Below are positions 7,588-15,955 of a stretch of DNA of 64,000 nucleotides, piece after piece. The stretch lies in contig NZ_JABCQO010000004.1 of the NCBI RefSeq assembly GCF_015244675.1, positions 1 to 64,000 on the forward strand, read 5' to 3'. This DNA comes from Gluconobacter cerevisiae (GTDB lineage: Bacteria > Pseudomonadota > Alphaproteobacteria > Acetobacterales > Acetobacteraceae). Positions within the stretch are counted from its first letter, which is position 1, and each line of letters opens with the position of its first letter. The notes under the pieces are model-generated. The model did no database searches. It saw only the letters and a program-made list of their open reading frames with translations, and had not been told where the DNA came from. The position numbers were made by a program, and so were the translations under genes.

Positions 7588-8154
7588 ATGAAACAGCAAG
7601 CCAACCTTATCCGGGCCGGCCAAGTCATCGAGCACGACGGTCGCCGCTGGACGGTTCTCAAGCAGCAGATCATCACCCCGGGCAAGGGTGGCGCCTTCAT
7701 TCAGGTCGAAATGCGCGACCTCAAGACGGGCAACAAGACCAACGAGCGCTGGAGAACAGCAGATTCCGTCGAGCGCCTGATGACGGAAGACAAGGACTAC
7801 ACCTATTCCTACATGGATGGTGACAATGTCGTCCTGATGGACCCGGAGACGTTCGAGCAGCTGATCCTCGCCAAGGACATCTTCGGCGACCAGTTCGCAT
7901 TCCTTCAGGACAACATGGCGCTGAACGTCAAGCTGGTCGAAGGCGACCCGGTGGGCGTGGAACTGCCGCCGCATGTGACGCTGGAAATCACGGAAGCCGA
8001 TCCGGTGGTCAAGGGCCAGACGGCCAGCTCGTCCTACAAGCCCGCCGTCCTGTCCAACGGCGTCAAGACACTGGTTCCGCCGTTCATCGAAGCCGGTGAG
8101 CGTATCGTTGTCCGCACGGAAGACGCGTCCTACGTCGAACGCGCGAAGGACTGA
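7588..8154 (+). CDS. efp: Translation elongation factor P
   Basis: A 188-residue EF-P, which relieves ribosome stalling at polyproline. All three barrel domains are present: the KOW-like N-terminal domain (1-65), the OB domain (about 66-130) and the C-terminal OB domain ending VRTEDASYVERAK. The tip of domain I is TPGKGGAF with Lys33, the residue that EpmA modifies; epmA and epmB are 1.6 kb and 0.5 kb away. The inositol monophosphatase gene begins 6 bp downstream of its stop, so the two are co-transcribed. Confidence 0.96.
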   Translation: MKQQANLIRAGQVIEHDGRRWTVLKQQIITPGKGGAFIQVEMRDLKTGNKTNERWRTADSVERLMTEDKDYTYSYMDGDNVVLMDPETFEQLILAKDIFGDQFAFLQDNMALNVKLVEGDPVGVELPPHVTLEITEADPVVKGQTASSSYKPAVLSNGVKTLVPPFIEAGERIVVRTEDASYVERAKD

Positions 8155-8160
8155 TCCACC

Positions 8161-8988
8161 ATGCGTCTTTCCCCGCACATGGCCGTCATGCAGGGCGCCG
8201 CGCAGAAGGCTTCGCGCCGTCTGCTCCGTGACTTTGCAGAGGTCGAACAGCTTCAGGTCAGCATCAAGGGCCCGGGAGATTTCGTCTCCCAGGCCGACCT
8301 GCGCGCCGAAACCATCCTCCGCGAAGAACTGAGCCGTGCACGGCCGGGCTACGCCTTCCTGATGGAAGAAAGCGGCGCTTCGGGCGGGGACAACTGGACC
8401 TGGCGCTGGATCGTCGATCCGCTGGACGGCACGACGAACTTCCTGCACGGCATTCCGCACTGGGCCATTTCCATCGGTCTTCAGCGCAAACTTCAGGACG
8501 GATCGGTCGAACTGGTTGCTGCGGTTGTTTACAACCCGGCTGCCAACGAGATGTTCTGGGCCGAAAAGGGCGTGGGCGCGTTCCTTAACGAACGCCGCCT
8601 CCGCGTTTCCGGGCGCCGTAACATGCTGGAAGCCGTTTTCGCGACGGGCATTCCTTTTGCGAAGGTTCCGAGCAGCAGCCGCCTGCCGTTCGCCCGCGTT
8701 CTGGGCGCACTGATGCCGCAGGTCGCAGGGATTCGCCGCTTCGGTGCGGCTGCCCTCGATCTCGCATGGGTGGCAGCAGGCCGCTACGAAGGCTACTGGG
8801 AATTCGGCATCAAGCCGTGGGACTGCGCAGCAGGTCTGCTTCTCGTTCGCGAAGCCGGTGGCTATGCGACCGATCCGGACGGAAACGAACTTCACGACCT
8901 TCCCGACGACGTCAACGTCGTTGCCGGCAACACCAACCTTCACGGCACCCTGCGCGCGCTCGTGCATGAAGCCCTGAATCGGGGTTGA
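8161..8988 (+). CDS. suhB: Inositol monophosphatase family protein (SuhB-like)
   Basis: A 275-residue Mg-dependent Li-sensitive phosphatase fold. Metal ligands appear in order: LMEESGAS (Glu-Glu-Ser, about residue 65), VDPLDGTTNFLHGIPHW (motif 1, about 86-102) and KPWDCAAGLLLVREAGG (motif 2, about 218-234). Family members dephosphorylate inositol-1-phosphate, and in Escherichia coli SuhB also aids rRNA transcription antitermination. The position directly after efp with a 6-bp gap is common in this order. Which substrate is used cannot be told from sequence. Confidence 0.9.
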   Translation: MRLSPHMAVMQGAAQKASRRLLRDFAEVEQLQVSIKGPGDFVSQADLRAETILREELSRARPGYAFLMEESGASGGDNWTWRWIVDPLDGTTNFLHGIPHWAISIGLQRKLQDGSVELVAAVVYNPAANEMFWAEKGVGAFLNERRLRVSGRRNMLEAVFATGIPFAKVPSSSRLPFARVLGALMPQVAGIRRFGAAALDLAWVAAGRYEGYWEFGIKPWDCAAGLLLVREAGGYATDPDGNELHDLPDDVNVVAGNTNLHGTLRALVHEALNRG

Positions 8989-9011
8989 TCTACCGGAGCT
9001 GACGAAACTGT

Positions 9012-9040
9012 CCTCACGCCCCATTGCGGGAGTCGTGAGG
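9012..9040 (+). other. Intergenic hairpin after suhB
   Basis: CCTCACG at 9012-9018 pairs with CGTGAGG at 9034-9040, with an inner CCC/GGG pairing. No T-run follows, so it is either a Rho-dependent or processing-type 3' end of suhB or part of the leader of the OmpA-like gene. Confidence 0.45.
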
Positions 9041-9048
9041 CGTCGTCT

Positions 9049-9079
9049 AGGATCGGCCTGACATGAACAGGCCGATCCT
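9049..9079 (+). promoter_or_regulatory. Hairpin enclosing the start codon of the OmpA-like gene
   Basis: AGGATCGGCCTG (9049-9060) and CAGGCCGATCCT (9068-9079) form a perfect 12-bp inverted repeat. The 7-base loop contains the ATG at 9063-9065. The only Shine-Dalgarno-like sequence, AGGA at 9049-9052, lies in the stem. In mRNA this would hide the ribosome binding site, so it may act as a translational switch; as DNA it could instead be a protein-binding operator. Confidence 0.6.
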
Positions 9080-9830
9080 CTCCTCCCTTTCTCTGGCGGC
9101 CTTTCTGGCCTGCCTCCCGCTGCCCGCCGCACAGGCACAGGTCACCAGCAATCTGGATGATCTGCCCCAGGCCAGCCCTGCTCCTGCCGCGAAAAAACCG
9201 GCTGCTGTTCAACGTACGGCCCACACGTCTGCCGCACATGGCAGCAAAAAGTCGGCTTCCCAGAAATCCGCTGCGACACCCGCGCCCGCCCCGACGACTA
9301 CTCCAGTCAAATCGGCTCCGGCGCATGAAACAGTTCCGGGCGTCCCTCCCGCACCGCCACCGCCCGTCGTACTGCCTCCGCCATTTGTCCCGGTCCAGCT
9401 TCATCCGCCGGTTCCTCCGACGGACGTGACGGCCGTTGCCGATGCCGCAAGCCATACGGAATCGCTGCCCGACGGTGGACTGCGCGTTCTGTTCGCGTCC
9501 GGAAGCGACGCGCTGAACGCCGACAGCCTTAAAACGCTTCAGGCTTACGGAACCGAACTCTCCCATCATCCGGAAGAGCGGATCGTGCTGATCGCCCATG
9601 CCACCCTGCCCGGCGATGACGTGTCCATGCCACGCCGCATCGCGCTGGCCCGCGCGCTCGCCGTCCGTTCGATCTTCATTCACGCAGGCGTCGCCACGAC
9701 CCGTCTTTATCCCCGCGCGCTCGGACGTCCTGACGCCGGAGACAGCGCGCCTGCCGACCGGTTGGATATTGTCATTGAGACAAATCCCGTCGACCCACCC
9801 TTACCTTCCGCAAACGGCCTGCCGAAATAA
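9063..9830 (+). CDS. Periplasmic protein with degenerate OmpA-like domain
   Basis: A 255-residue exported protein. Residues 1-25 are a signal peptide ending PAAQAQ. Residues about 35-125 are a low-complexity linker rich in Pro, Ala and Lys, as in proteins that span the periplasm. Residues about 140-245 resemble an OmpA-type peptidoglycan-associated domain: LRVLFASGSDALNADSLKTL, HPEERIVLIAHA, ARALAVRSIFIHAGVATTRL and ADRLDIVIE follow the OmpA order. The canonical Asp and Arg that bind diaminopimelate are replaced or displaced, so peptidoglycan binding is uncertain. It heads a three-gene set with the MotA/ExbB-like and MotB-like genes (18 bp to the next). Confidence 0.75.
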   Translation: MNRPILSSLSLAAFLACLPLPAAQAQVTSNLDDLPQASPAPAAKKPAAVQRTAHTSAAHGSKKSASQKSAATPAPAPTTTPVKSAPAHETVPGVPPAPPPPVVLPPPFVPVQLHPPVPPTDVTAVADAASHTESLPDGGLRVLFASGSDALNADSLKTLQAYGTELSHHPEERIVLIAHATLPGDDVSMPRRIALARALAVRSIFIHAGVATTRLYPRALGRPDAGDSAPADRLDIVIETNPVDPPLPSANGLPK

Positions 9831-9848
9831 CATCAGGAAAGACACGCC

Positions 9849-10985
9849 GTGACACGTCCTACGACCTATCTGCTCCGAATGGCCGTTTTCCTTGTCGCGG
9901 TCGGCCTTCTGGCCGCGACAATGGGTACAACCCTGCTTCAGGCCTTCAGCGCAAACCCGAAGCTCGATGCCATCATCCTTGGCGTGCTCCTGCTGGGCAT
10001 CCTGTGGAACCTGCATGTCGTCCAGCGCCTCATGCCGGAAGTGCACTGGGTTGAACTCCTGCGCCAGCCGCGCGCCGGTCTGGCCGCGCCCAAGGCTCCC
10101 CGTCTGCTCGCGCCCATGGCCAGCATGCTGGCGGCCCGCAACCGCACGGACCGCCTGACGCTTTCCACGCAGACGACACAGGCCATGCTCGACAGCCTGT
10201 CCTCTCGTCTGGACGAAAGCCGGGAAATTTCCCGCTACATGACGCAGCTCCTGATCTTTCTCGGTCTGCTGGGCACGTTCTACGGCCTTCTGTTAACGGT
10301 CAGCTCGATCGCCGGTGTCATCGGTGGCATGTCCGCAGGCAGCGGTGACATGGACGTCATGTTCAACCAGCTCAAGACGGGCCTTGCCGGACCGCTTGCC
10401 GGAATGTCTACGGCGTTTTCGGGCTCTATGTTTGGCCTCGCCGGCGCACTGGTCCTCGGCTTTCTGGACCTGACAGCAGGACAGGCCCAGACCCGCTTCT
10501 TCAACGAACTGGAAGAATGGCTGGCTGGCGTCACACGCGTCACGGGTAGCACGTCCATCGACAGCGACGGCGCCCCTGTTCCGGCCTATGTTCAGGCTCT
10601 GCTCGAACAGACCGCCGAAAATCTGGAAACGCTCCAGAACGCCGTCTCCCGCAGCGAAGAGAACCGCGTCCGCGAACTGCACATGCTCGACAGCCTTCAG
10701 GAACGCCTGCGCGGCATGACAGATCTGCTCGCCGCCAACCAGACACTCATGACCCGTACGGCCGAAACCCAGACCGCCCTTCTGCGCCATATGGGCGATG
10801 ACGGTCCGGGCTCTCAGGGAACAGCGCTTCTGCGGATCGAGACGCATCTCAGCCGTCTGATTCAGGAGCTTCATGAAGGCCGCGCCCAGACAATCGGGGA
10901 GCTTCGCAACGATCTCCGTGTTCTGGCCCGCACGATTGCCGCGGCCTCTGGCAGCACGACGCCCTCCCCCGGCAGGCAGGACTGA
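9849..10985 (+). CDS. MotA/TolQ/ExbB-type stator-like membrane protein
   Basis: A 378-residue inner-membrane protein starting at GTG 9849. Four membrane segments can be seen: about residues 10-31, 36-58, 130-160 (YMTQLLIFLGLLGTFYGLLL) and 180-205 (AGMSTAFSGSMFGLAGALV). The third and fourth carry the Gly/Ala/Thr-rich helices typical of the MotA_ExbB family, which build a proton channel around a MotB/ExbD-like helix. The C-terminal 150 residues are a predicted coiled coil (SRSEENRVRELHMLDSLQ). The next gene starts 3 bp after its stop and encodes the expected MotB-like partner. Confidence 0.85.
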   Translation: MTRPTTYLLRMAVFLVAVGLLAATMGTTLLQAFSANPKLDAIILGVLLLGILWNLHVVQRLMPEVHWVELLRQPRAGLAAPKAPRLLAPMASMLAARNRTDRLTLSTQTTQAMLDSLSSRLDESREISRYMTQLLIFLGLLGTFYGLLLTVSSIAGVIGGMSAGSGDMDVMFNQLKTGLAGPLAGMSTAFSGSMFGLAGALVLGFLDLTAGQAQTRFFNELEEWLAGVTRVTGSTSIDSDGAPVPAYVQALLEQTAENLETLQNAVSRSEENRVRELHMLDSLQERLRGMTDLLAANQTLMTRTAETQTALLRHMGDDGPGSQGTALLRIETHLSRLIQELHEGRAQTIGELRNDLRVLARTIAAASGSTTPSPGRQD

Positions 10986-10988
10986 TCC

Positions 10989-11990
10989 ATGGCCCGGCGC
11001 AGACGCGGATCTCACAACGCCCTTGATGCCTGGCCCGGCTATGTGGACGCCCTGTCCACCCTGCTGATGGTCGTCACTTTCGTTCTGCTCGTCTTCGTCG
11101 TGGGCCAGCAGTTCCTTTCAGTCTCACTCTCAAGGCGCGAACATACGCTTGATGCCCTGCAAAAGCAGTTGGCCGAGCTGTCACACATGCTGTCGATGAC
11201 GGAAGACAAGAACAAAAGTCTGTCCTCCACCGTCGCCACGCTGTCTGACGAAAAACAGCGCAATCAGGCTCAGCTCCAAACCCTTTCGACCCAGATCGCG
11301 ACCCTGACGGGCCAGCTCCAGTCGAAAGATCAGGCTCTGGCCTCGGCAGACGACACGAGCAAACAGCAGAACAGCAAGATCTCTGACCTTCAGGCGCAGG
11401 TTGAAGAACTGACCCGCCAGCTTCAGGCGATCAGCAACGCCCTCGACCTCGAAAAAAAGAACGAGCAGGGCAAAGATGCCCAGATTGCGGATCTTGGTAA
11501 CAAGCTAAATCTGGCGCTGGCAGATAAGGTCAATCAGCTCAAACACTACCGGTCAGAATTCTTCGGGCGCCTGCGCGATCTGCTGAAAAACCAGAAAGGC
11601 GTGAATGTCGTGGGAGACCGCTTCGTCTTCCAGTCGGAAATCCTGTTCCCGCAGGGCAGTGCCGATCTGACGCCGGAAGGCCGCAAGGAAATCACAACCC
11701 TTGCCCACACCTTCAAGCAGGTTGCCTCAACGATCCCAAGAGATCTTCCATGGATTCTGCGCGTGGACGGCCACGCCGACCGTCAGCCGATCCATAGCGC
11801 CTTTCCCAGTAACTGGGAGCTGTCCTCCGAGCGCGCAATCACGGTGGTCAAACTGCTCATCGCCGAAGGCGTGGACCCGCGTCATCTAGCCGCGACAGGC
11901 TTTGCCGACTACCAGCCTCTGGACGCGGCCACCACACCGGCGGCCTATGCCAGAAACCGCAGGATCGAGTTCCGTCTGACGGACCGCTGA
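10989..11990 (+). CDS. MotB-like OmpA-domain protein with coiled-coil stalk
   Basis: A 333-residue protein with a single N-terminal membrane helix (about 18-42, YVDALSTLLMVVTFVLLVFV). Its Asp20 sits where MotB-type proteins keep the proton-carrying aspartate. Residues about 50-185 form a long coiled coil, and the C-terminal 140 residues are an OmpA/MotB peptidoglycan-binding domain (SEILFPQGSADLTPEGRKEI, LRVDGHADRQPI, NWELSSERAITVVKLLIAEG, RNRRIEFRL). With the preceding gene it could make a proton-driven stator anchored to the cell wall. This is not the flagellar pair by context, as no motility gene is nearby. A terminator follows. Confidence 0.88.
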   Translation: MARRRRGSHNALDAWPGYVDALSTLLMVVTFVLLVFVVGQQFLSVSLSRREHTLDALQKQLAELSHMLSMTEDKNKSLSSTVATLSDEKQRNQAQLQTLSTQIATLTGQLQSKDQALASADDTSKQQNSKISDLQAQVEELTRQLQAISNALDLEKKNEQGKDAQIADLGNKLNLALADKVNQLKHYRSEFFGRLRDLLKNQKGVNVVGDRFVFQSEILFPQGSADLTPEGRKEITTLAHTFKQVASTIPRDLPWILRVDGHADRQPIHSAFPSNWELSSERAITVVKLLIAEGVDPRHLAATGFADYQPLDAATTPAAYARNRRIEFRLTDR

Positions 11991-12000
11991 TCCCACTCCA

Positions 12001-12028
12001 GCCTGCCTTTTGACGAAGGCAGGCTTTT
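12001..12028 (+). terminator. Intrinsic terminator after MotB-like gene
   Basis: GCCTGCCTT (12001-12009) pairs with AAGGCAGGC (12016-12024) and is followed directly by TTTT. Confidence 0.8.
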
Positions 12029-12074
12029 ACGCAGATCTACTGACATTTCTGCAATAATCCCGTATGTAGCAGCC

Positions 12075-13877
12075 ATGACCGATACCCCGCTCTCCCTTAT
12101 CCGCAATTTCTCGATCATCGCCCACATTGACCACGGCAAATCGACGCTGGCCGATCGCCTGATTCAGGCCTGTGGCGCGTTGACCGCTCGCGAGATGAAA
12201 AATCAGGTTCTCGATTCGATGGAACTTGAACAGGAGCGCGGGATCACCATCAAGGCGCAGACCGTGCGTCTAAGCTATCCGGCAAAAGACGGTCAGACTT
12301 ACACGTTGAACCTCATGGACACGCCGGGCCATGTCGACTTCGCCTATGAAGTCAGCCGCTCGCTCGCTGCCTGTGAAGGCTCGCTTCTGGTCGTGGATGC
12401 TTCACAGGGCGTGGAAGCCCAGACACTGGCGAACGTCTATCAGGCGCTCGACGCCAATCACGAGATCGTCCCGGTCCTGAACAAGATCGACCTTCCGGCT
12501 GCTGAACCAGAGCGCGTCCGCGCCCAGATCGAAGAAGTTGTCGGAATCCCCGCCGATGACGCCGTCGAAATCAGCGCCAAGACCGGCATCAATATCGAAG
12601 GCGTGCTCGAAGCCCTCGTCCAGCGCCTCCCCGCCCCCACGGGCGATGCTGAAGCGCCGCTTCAGGCCCTGCTGGTCGATAGCTGGTACGATGCCTATCT
12701 GGGCGTCATCATTCTCGTCCGCATCAAGGACGGTCGCCTTAAACGCGGCGACCGTATCCGTATGATGCAGACCGGCGCGACCTATCATGTCGATCAGGTC
12801 GGTGTGTTCCTGCCCAAAATGCAGACGGTCGAGAGCCTCGGTCCGGGCGAGATGGGCTACATCAACGCCGCCATCAAGACCGTCGCGGATTGCAATGTCG
12901 GTGATACCGTTACTCTGGACCGGCGCCCTGCTCCCAAGGCCCTGCCAGGCTTCAAGCCTTCCATTCCGGTGGTCTGGTGTGGCCTGTTCCCGATTGACGC
13001 GGACGATTTCGAAAAGCTGCGTGACAGCCTCGGTAAGCTGCGTCTGAACGATGCGTCGTTCCATTTCGAAGCCGAGACCTCGGCTGCGCTGGGCTTCGGT
13101 TTCCGCTGCGGCTTCCTCGGCCTGCTGCATCTGGAAATCATTCAGGAACGCCTGTCCCGCGAGTTCAATCTGGACCTGATCGCGACGGCTCCGTCCGTGG
13201 TCTACAAAATGCATATGACGGACGGTACGTCCGAAGACCTGCACAACCCGGCCGATATGCCGGAACTGAGCAAGATCGAAACCATTGAGGAGCCATGGAT
13301 CAAGGCGACCATCATGGTTCAGGACGAGTACCTTGGCCCGGTCCTGACGCTGTGTTCCGAACGTCGTGGCGTGCAGGTGGATCTGACCTATGTCGGTAAC
13401 CGTGCCATGGCCGTTTATCGTCTGCCGCTGAATGAAGTGGTATTCGATTTCTACGACCGCCTGAAATCCATCAGCCGCGGCTACGCCTCCTTCGACTATC
13501 AGATGGACGGTTACGAGGAGAGCGACCTAGTCCGCATCTCCATCCTCGTAAACCACGAGCCTGTCGATGCCCTGTCTTTCATCTCGCACCGCACCGTTGC
13601 CGAGCAGCGCGGTCGTTCGATCTGCGGCAAGCTCAAGGATCTGATCCCCAAGCAGTTGTTCAAGATTGCCATTCAGGCGGCCATCGGCTCCAAGGTTATT
13701 GCCCGTGAAACAATTGGCGCACTGTCCAAAGACGTGACAGCCAAATGTTATGGCGGCGATATTTCCCGTAAGCGCAAACTTCTGGACAAGCAGAAGGAAG
13801 GCAAGAAGCGCATGCGGCAGTTCGGCAAGGTCGAAATCCCGCAGAGCGCCTTCCTCGCCGCCCTGAAAATGGACTGA
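12075..13877 (+). CDS. lepA: Elongation factor 4 (LepA)
   Basis: A 600-residue translational GTPase, the standard LepA length. The G1 motif is AHIDHGKST (about residues 16-24), G3 DTPGHVDF (about 85) and G4 NKID (about 136). EF-G-like domains II and III follow, and the LepA-specific C-terminal domain has [21 protein letters not shown] and [20 protein letters not shown]. LepA acts at the ribosome and affects initiation or back-translocation under stress. The start is ATG 12075, and the downstream glycosyltransferase-like gene follows after 10 bp. Confidence 0.97.
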   Translation: MTDTPLSLIRNFSIIAHIDHGKSTLADRLIQACGALTAREMKNQVLDSMELEQERGITIKAQTVRLSYPAKDGQTYTLNLMDTPGHVDFAYEVSRSLAACEGSLLVVDASQGVEAQTLANVYQALDANHEIVPVLNKIDLPAAEPERVRAQIEEVVGIPADDAVEISAKTGINIEGVLEALVQRLPAPTGDAEAPLQALLVDSWYDAYLGVIILVRIKDGRLKRGDRIRMMQTGATYHVDQVGVFLPKMQTVESLGPGEMGYINAAIKTVADCNVGDTVTLDRRPAPKALPGFKPSIPVVWCGLFPIDADDFEKLRDSLGKLRLNDASFHFEAETSAALGFGFRCGFLGLLHLEIIQERLSREFNLDLIATAPSVVYKMHMTDGTSEDLHNPADMPELSKIETIEEPWIKATIMVQDEYLGPVLTLCSERRGVQVDLTYVGNRAMAVYRLPLNEVVFDFYDRLKSISRGYASFDYQMDGYEESDLVRISILVNHEPVDALSFISHRTVAEQRGRSICGKLKDLIPKQLFKIAIQAAIGSKVIARETIGALSKDVTAKCYGGDISRKRKLLDKQKEGKKRMRQFGKVEIPQSAFLAALKMD

Positions 13878-13887
13878 TCCCTGCCCC

Positions 13888-15294
13888 ATGTCGAAAAGCG
13901 CCGCCATTCTGTTCGTTCACAACGAGGTTGATACGATCGGATGGTGGCTAGCCCATCACGCGACAATCGGTTTCTCGACCCTGATTGTCTGTGACGACCA
14001 TTCGACAGACGGAACGCGGGCGGCACTTTCAAATGCCGCCACCCTCTACGACATCCGGGTCCAGTCCGCCGATACGACGCTTCCCACGCGACTGGAACGT
14101 CAGACCCGATTCCACAAAAACGCGCTCGCACAGGGCCGCGATGAGTTCGACTGGATGATGATTCTGGCGGCGGATGAATACCTACATTTCGAGACTGCCC
14201 GATCCGTCGCCGAATTTACGGCGGGTGCGACCGAAGCGACAATGGCGATAAACTGGTGCCTGTTCGGCTCTTCCGGCCGCATGACGCCCTCGGCCTTCTC
14301 CCCAGTCGAGACCTTCACCCGGCACGGACTTCTCAGTCTGCCGGATCACCGCGTTGTCCGGCATCTTGTGCAACCGCGCCATCTAGATAATAGCCTGCCT
14401 GACCCCTTTTCAGCATTGGATAGAAATGCTGTTTGGGACGAAGCGCGGATTCTTCACTTTGCCGCCAGTGACCGGGAAAGTTTCTTCAAGCGGGATTCAA
14501 GCGCGACGCCCGAACAGGCCTGGCAGAATTTCGACCGCAATGATGCTGAATATGGCGGCGCAAGCCGCTGGCTACCCGAAAGCCGACGAATCGCCTCTTT
14601 CATGACACAGGCGTCGCTGACCGATCTTTACTGGCGCCTCAAGGCCGTCATGACCCATGCAGACAAGCCCATTCTGCAAAAACTCGGCCTGACACCTGCC
14701 CAGCTTTCCGTGTCTTTATCTTCCCGATTACAACCGCAGTTCCGTTTCTGTACGCTCGGAGAATCGCAGCGCCTGATGCTGGACATGCAGAGCGGTTCTC
14801 TGGTGCCTATCGGAACAACTGACACGAATTTCGGGCGCTACAATCCGCTCGTCATGGCTCTGGAAGTATCGGACACTGATATCTGGAACGCATGCCTGTT
14901 CGTGGAAAACCCACTACCCGGCCGATATCTCCCGCTCGCAGGTTCACCGACGCTCCTGCCTATGGTGCCGCTCCGTATCAGGATTGCGGAAAATACCGTC
15001 CTGTCCCCCGTCAGCGGTGACGAAATCCATATCGCCATCCCCGATCATGCCCTGACGGAAATCGACTCCACAGTTAGCCTCTACAGCCGCATGACACCCT
15101 TCATGGTTCTGACGGCAGAAGGCCATAATCTCGCAGGCCTCCTGCGCGGGATCGACAGACTTCCCGCACCCGATGCCAGTGCTCTGGGCTGCGCGATTGC
15201 AATGTTGCCGTTCGAGGAAGCCGAGCGCCTGTCCGACGCTTTTCCGGGTGTGGTTCCGAGAAACGTGCGGCCGGCCCGCCCCTCTCAGTCCTGA
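13888..15294 (+). CDS. Glycosyltransferase family 2-like protein
   Basis: A 468-residue cytosolic protein with a GT-A-like N-terminal domain. The opening SAAILFVHNEVDTIGWWLAH is followed by CDDHSTDGTRAAL (nucleotide-sugar binding, about residues 36-48) and WMMILAADEYLHF, where the Asp-Glu pair takes the place of a DxD motif. This form resembles the Glyco_tranf_2_4 subfamily, in which the enzyme carries no membrane segment. The C-terminal half (about 250-468) is unrecognised. It follows lepA closely, and its last 10 bases overlap the convergent heme oxygenase gene. The acceptor is unknown. Confidence 0.7.
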   Translation: MSKSAAILFVHNEVDTIGWWLAHHATIGFSTLIVCDDHSTDGTRAALSNAATLYDIRVQSADTTLPTRLERQTRFHKNALAQGRDEFDWMMILAADEYLHFETARSVAEFTAGATEATMAINWCLFGSSGRMTPSAFSPVETFTRHGLLSLPDHRVVRHLVQPRHLDNSLPDPFSALDRNAVWDEARILHFAASDRESFFKRDSSATPEQAWQNFDRNDAEYGGASRWLPESRRIASFMTQASLTDLYWRLKAVMTHADKPILQKLGLTPAQLSVSLSSRLQPQFRFCTLGESQRLMLDMQSGSLVPIGTTDTNFGRYNPLVMALEVSDTDIWNACLFVENPLPGRYLPLAGSPTLLPMVPLRIRIAENTVLSPVSGDEIHIAIPDHALTEIDSTVSLYSRMTPFMVLTAEGHNLAGLLRGIDRLPAPDASALGCAIAMLPFEEAERLSDAFPGVVPRNVRPARPSQS

Positions 15295-15842
15295 GAGCCA
15301 GTGCTGGTCCGGAACAGGTCAAACGTCATGATGGCTCCTGCCGTAACAGCCTGCCGCCGGGCCGCATCACTCTCATTCAAAGAGCGCTCCAGATGCGCCA
15401 GAAACTCCGGCCACTCCCCTTTCTGATGAAAGGCTGACAGATACGCCCGAGGCAAACCTTGCGCCACCCGGGCCGAAAGCACACGACCGCCAAGCCGAGA
15501 ACCTTCCAGAACATACAGCACACCAAGCGCCGTGCCATCACGCTCGGGAAAAACGTCCTGACGCGCAGAAGGAATTTCAAGCTCCATATGCCGCAGATCG
15601 TCTTTCAACAACTCTGAGCGTGAACGCCATGCTGGCACGGCATCAGCGTGCCTCGCCAGATATGCCTCGGCAGTCAGAAGCGCACCTGCATGAGCTGTCA
15701 GGAACGCACCGTAGGATTCCCGATCGGCAAGATCAAAACGTGAAAAAGCCTCATCGACGGTTTCATGCGCTTGCCGGCTGACACGCCGCAGGTCCGCAAG
15801 GCCTGATCCATTCTGGCTGCCGATGCGTTCAACCGTGTCCAT
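15285..15842 (-). CDS. Heme oxygenase-like protein
   Basis: A 185-residue helical protein of the biliverdin-producing heme oxygenase family. The N-terminal helix RRVSRQAHETVDEAFSRFDL carries the candidate proximal heme-ligand His (about residue 26), and the distal helix has ALGVLYVLEGSRLGGRVL (about 105-122), whose glycine-rich segment is diagnostic. Such enzymes open heme to biliverdin, iron and CO, for iron acquisition or, next to phytochromes, for chromophore supply. No phytochrome or hemin-uptake gene is adjacent. The 3' end overlaps the glycosyltransferase gene by 10 bp. Confidence 0.8.
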   Translation of the reverse strand: MDTVERIGSQNGSGLADLRRVSRQAHETVDEAFSRFDLADRESYGAFLTAHAGALLTAEAYLARHADAVPAWRSRSELLKDDLRHMELEIPSARQDVFPERDGTALGVLYVLEGSRLGGRVLSARVAQGLPRAYLSAFHQKGEWPEFLAHLERSLNESDAARRQAVTAGAIMTFDLFRTSTGSQD

Positions 15843-15955
15843 TCGTCCTGATCTTCCCGTCCTTGGTGAAACCGTTTCCGGTTCTGTCCGTAATTAGAGT
15901 GACTTGCAACGACCAGATCTGTTCCGACACACCACAAATTCCGGAGAAACCCCCT

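Noticed and set aside
9063-11990. Zorya-type anti-phage system (ZorA/ZorB-like motor)
   Set aside because: The MotA/MotB-like pair fits in outline, but no ZorC, ZorD or ZorE nuclease/helicase gene is adjacent; neighbours are housekeeping (suhB, lepA).
15863-15955. N-terminal extension of the AsmA protein from ATG 15863
   Set aside because: No ribosome binding site and atypical residues; TTG 15956 has GGAGAA at correct spacing.
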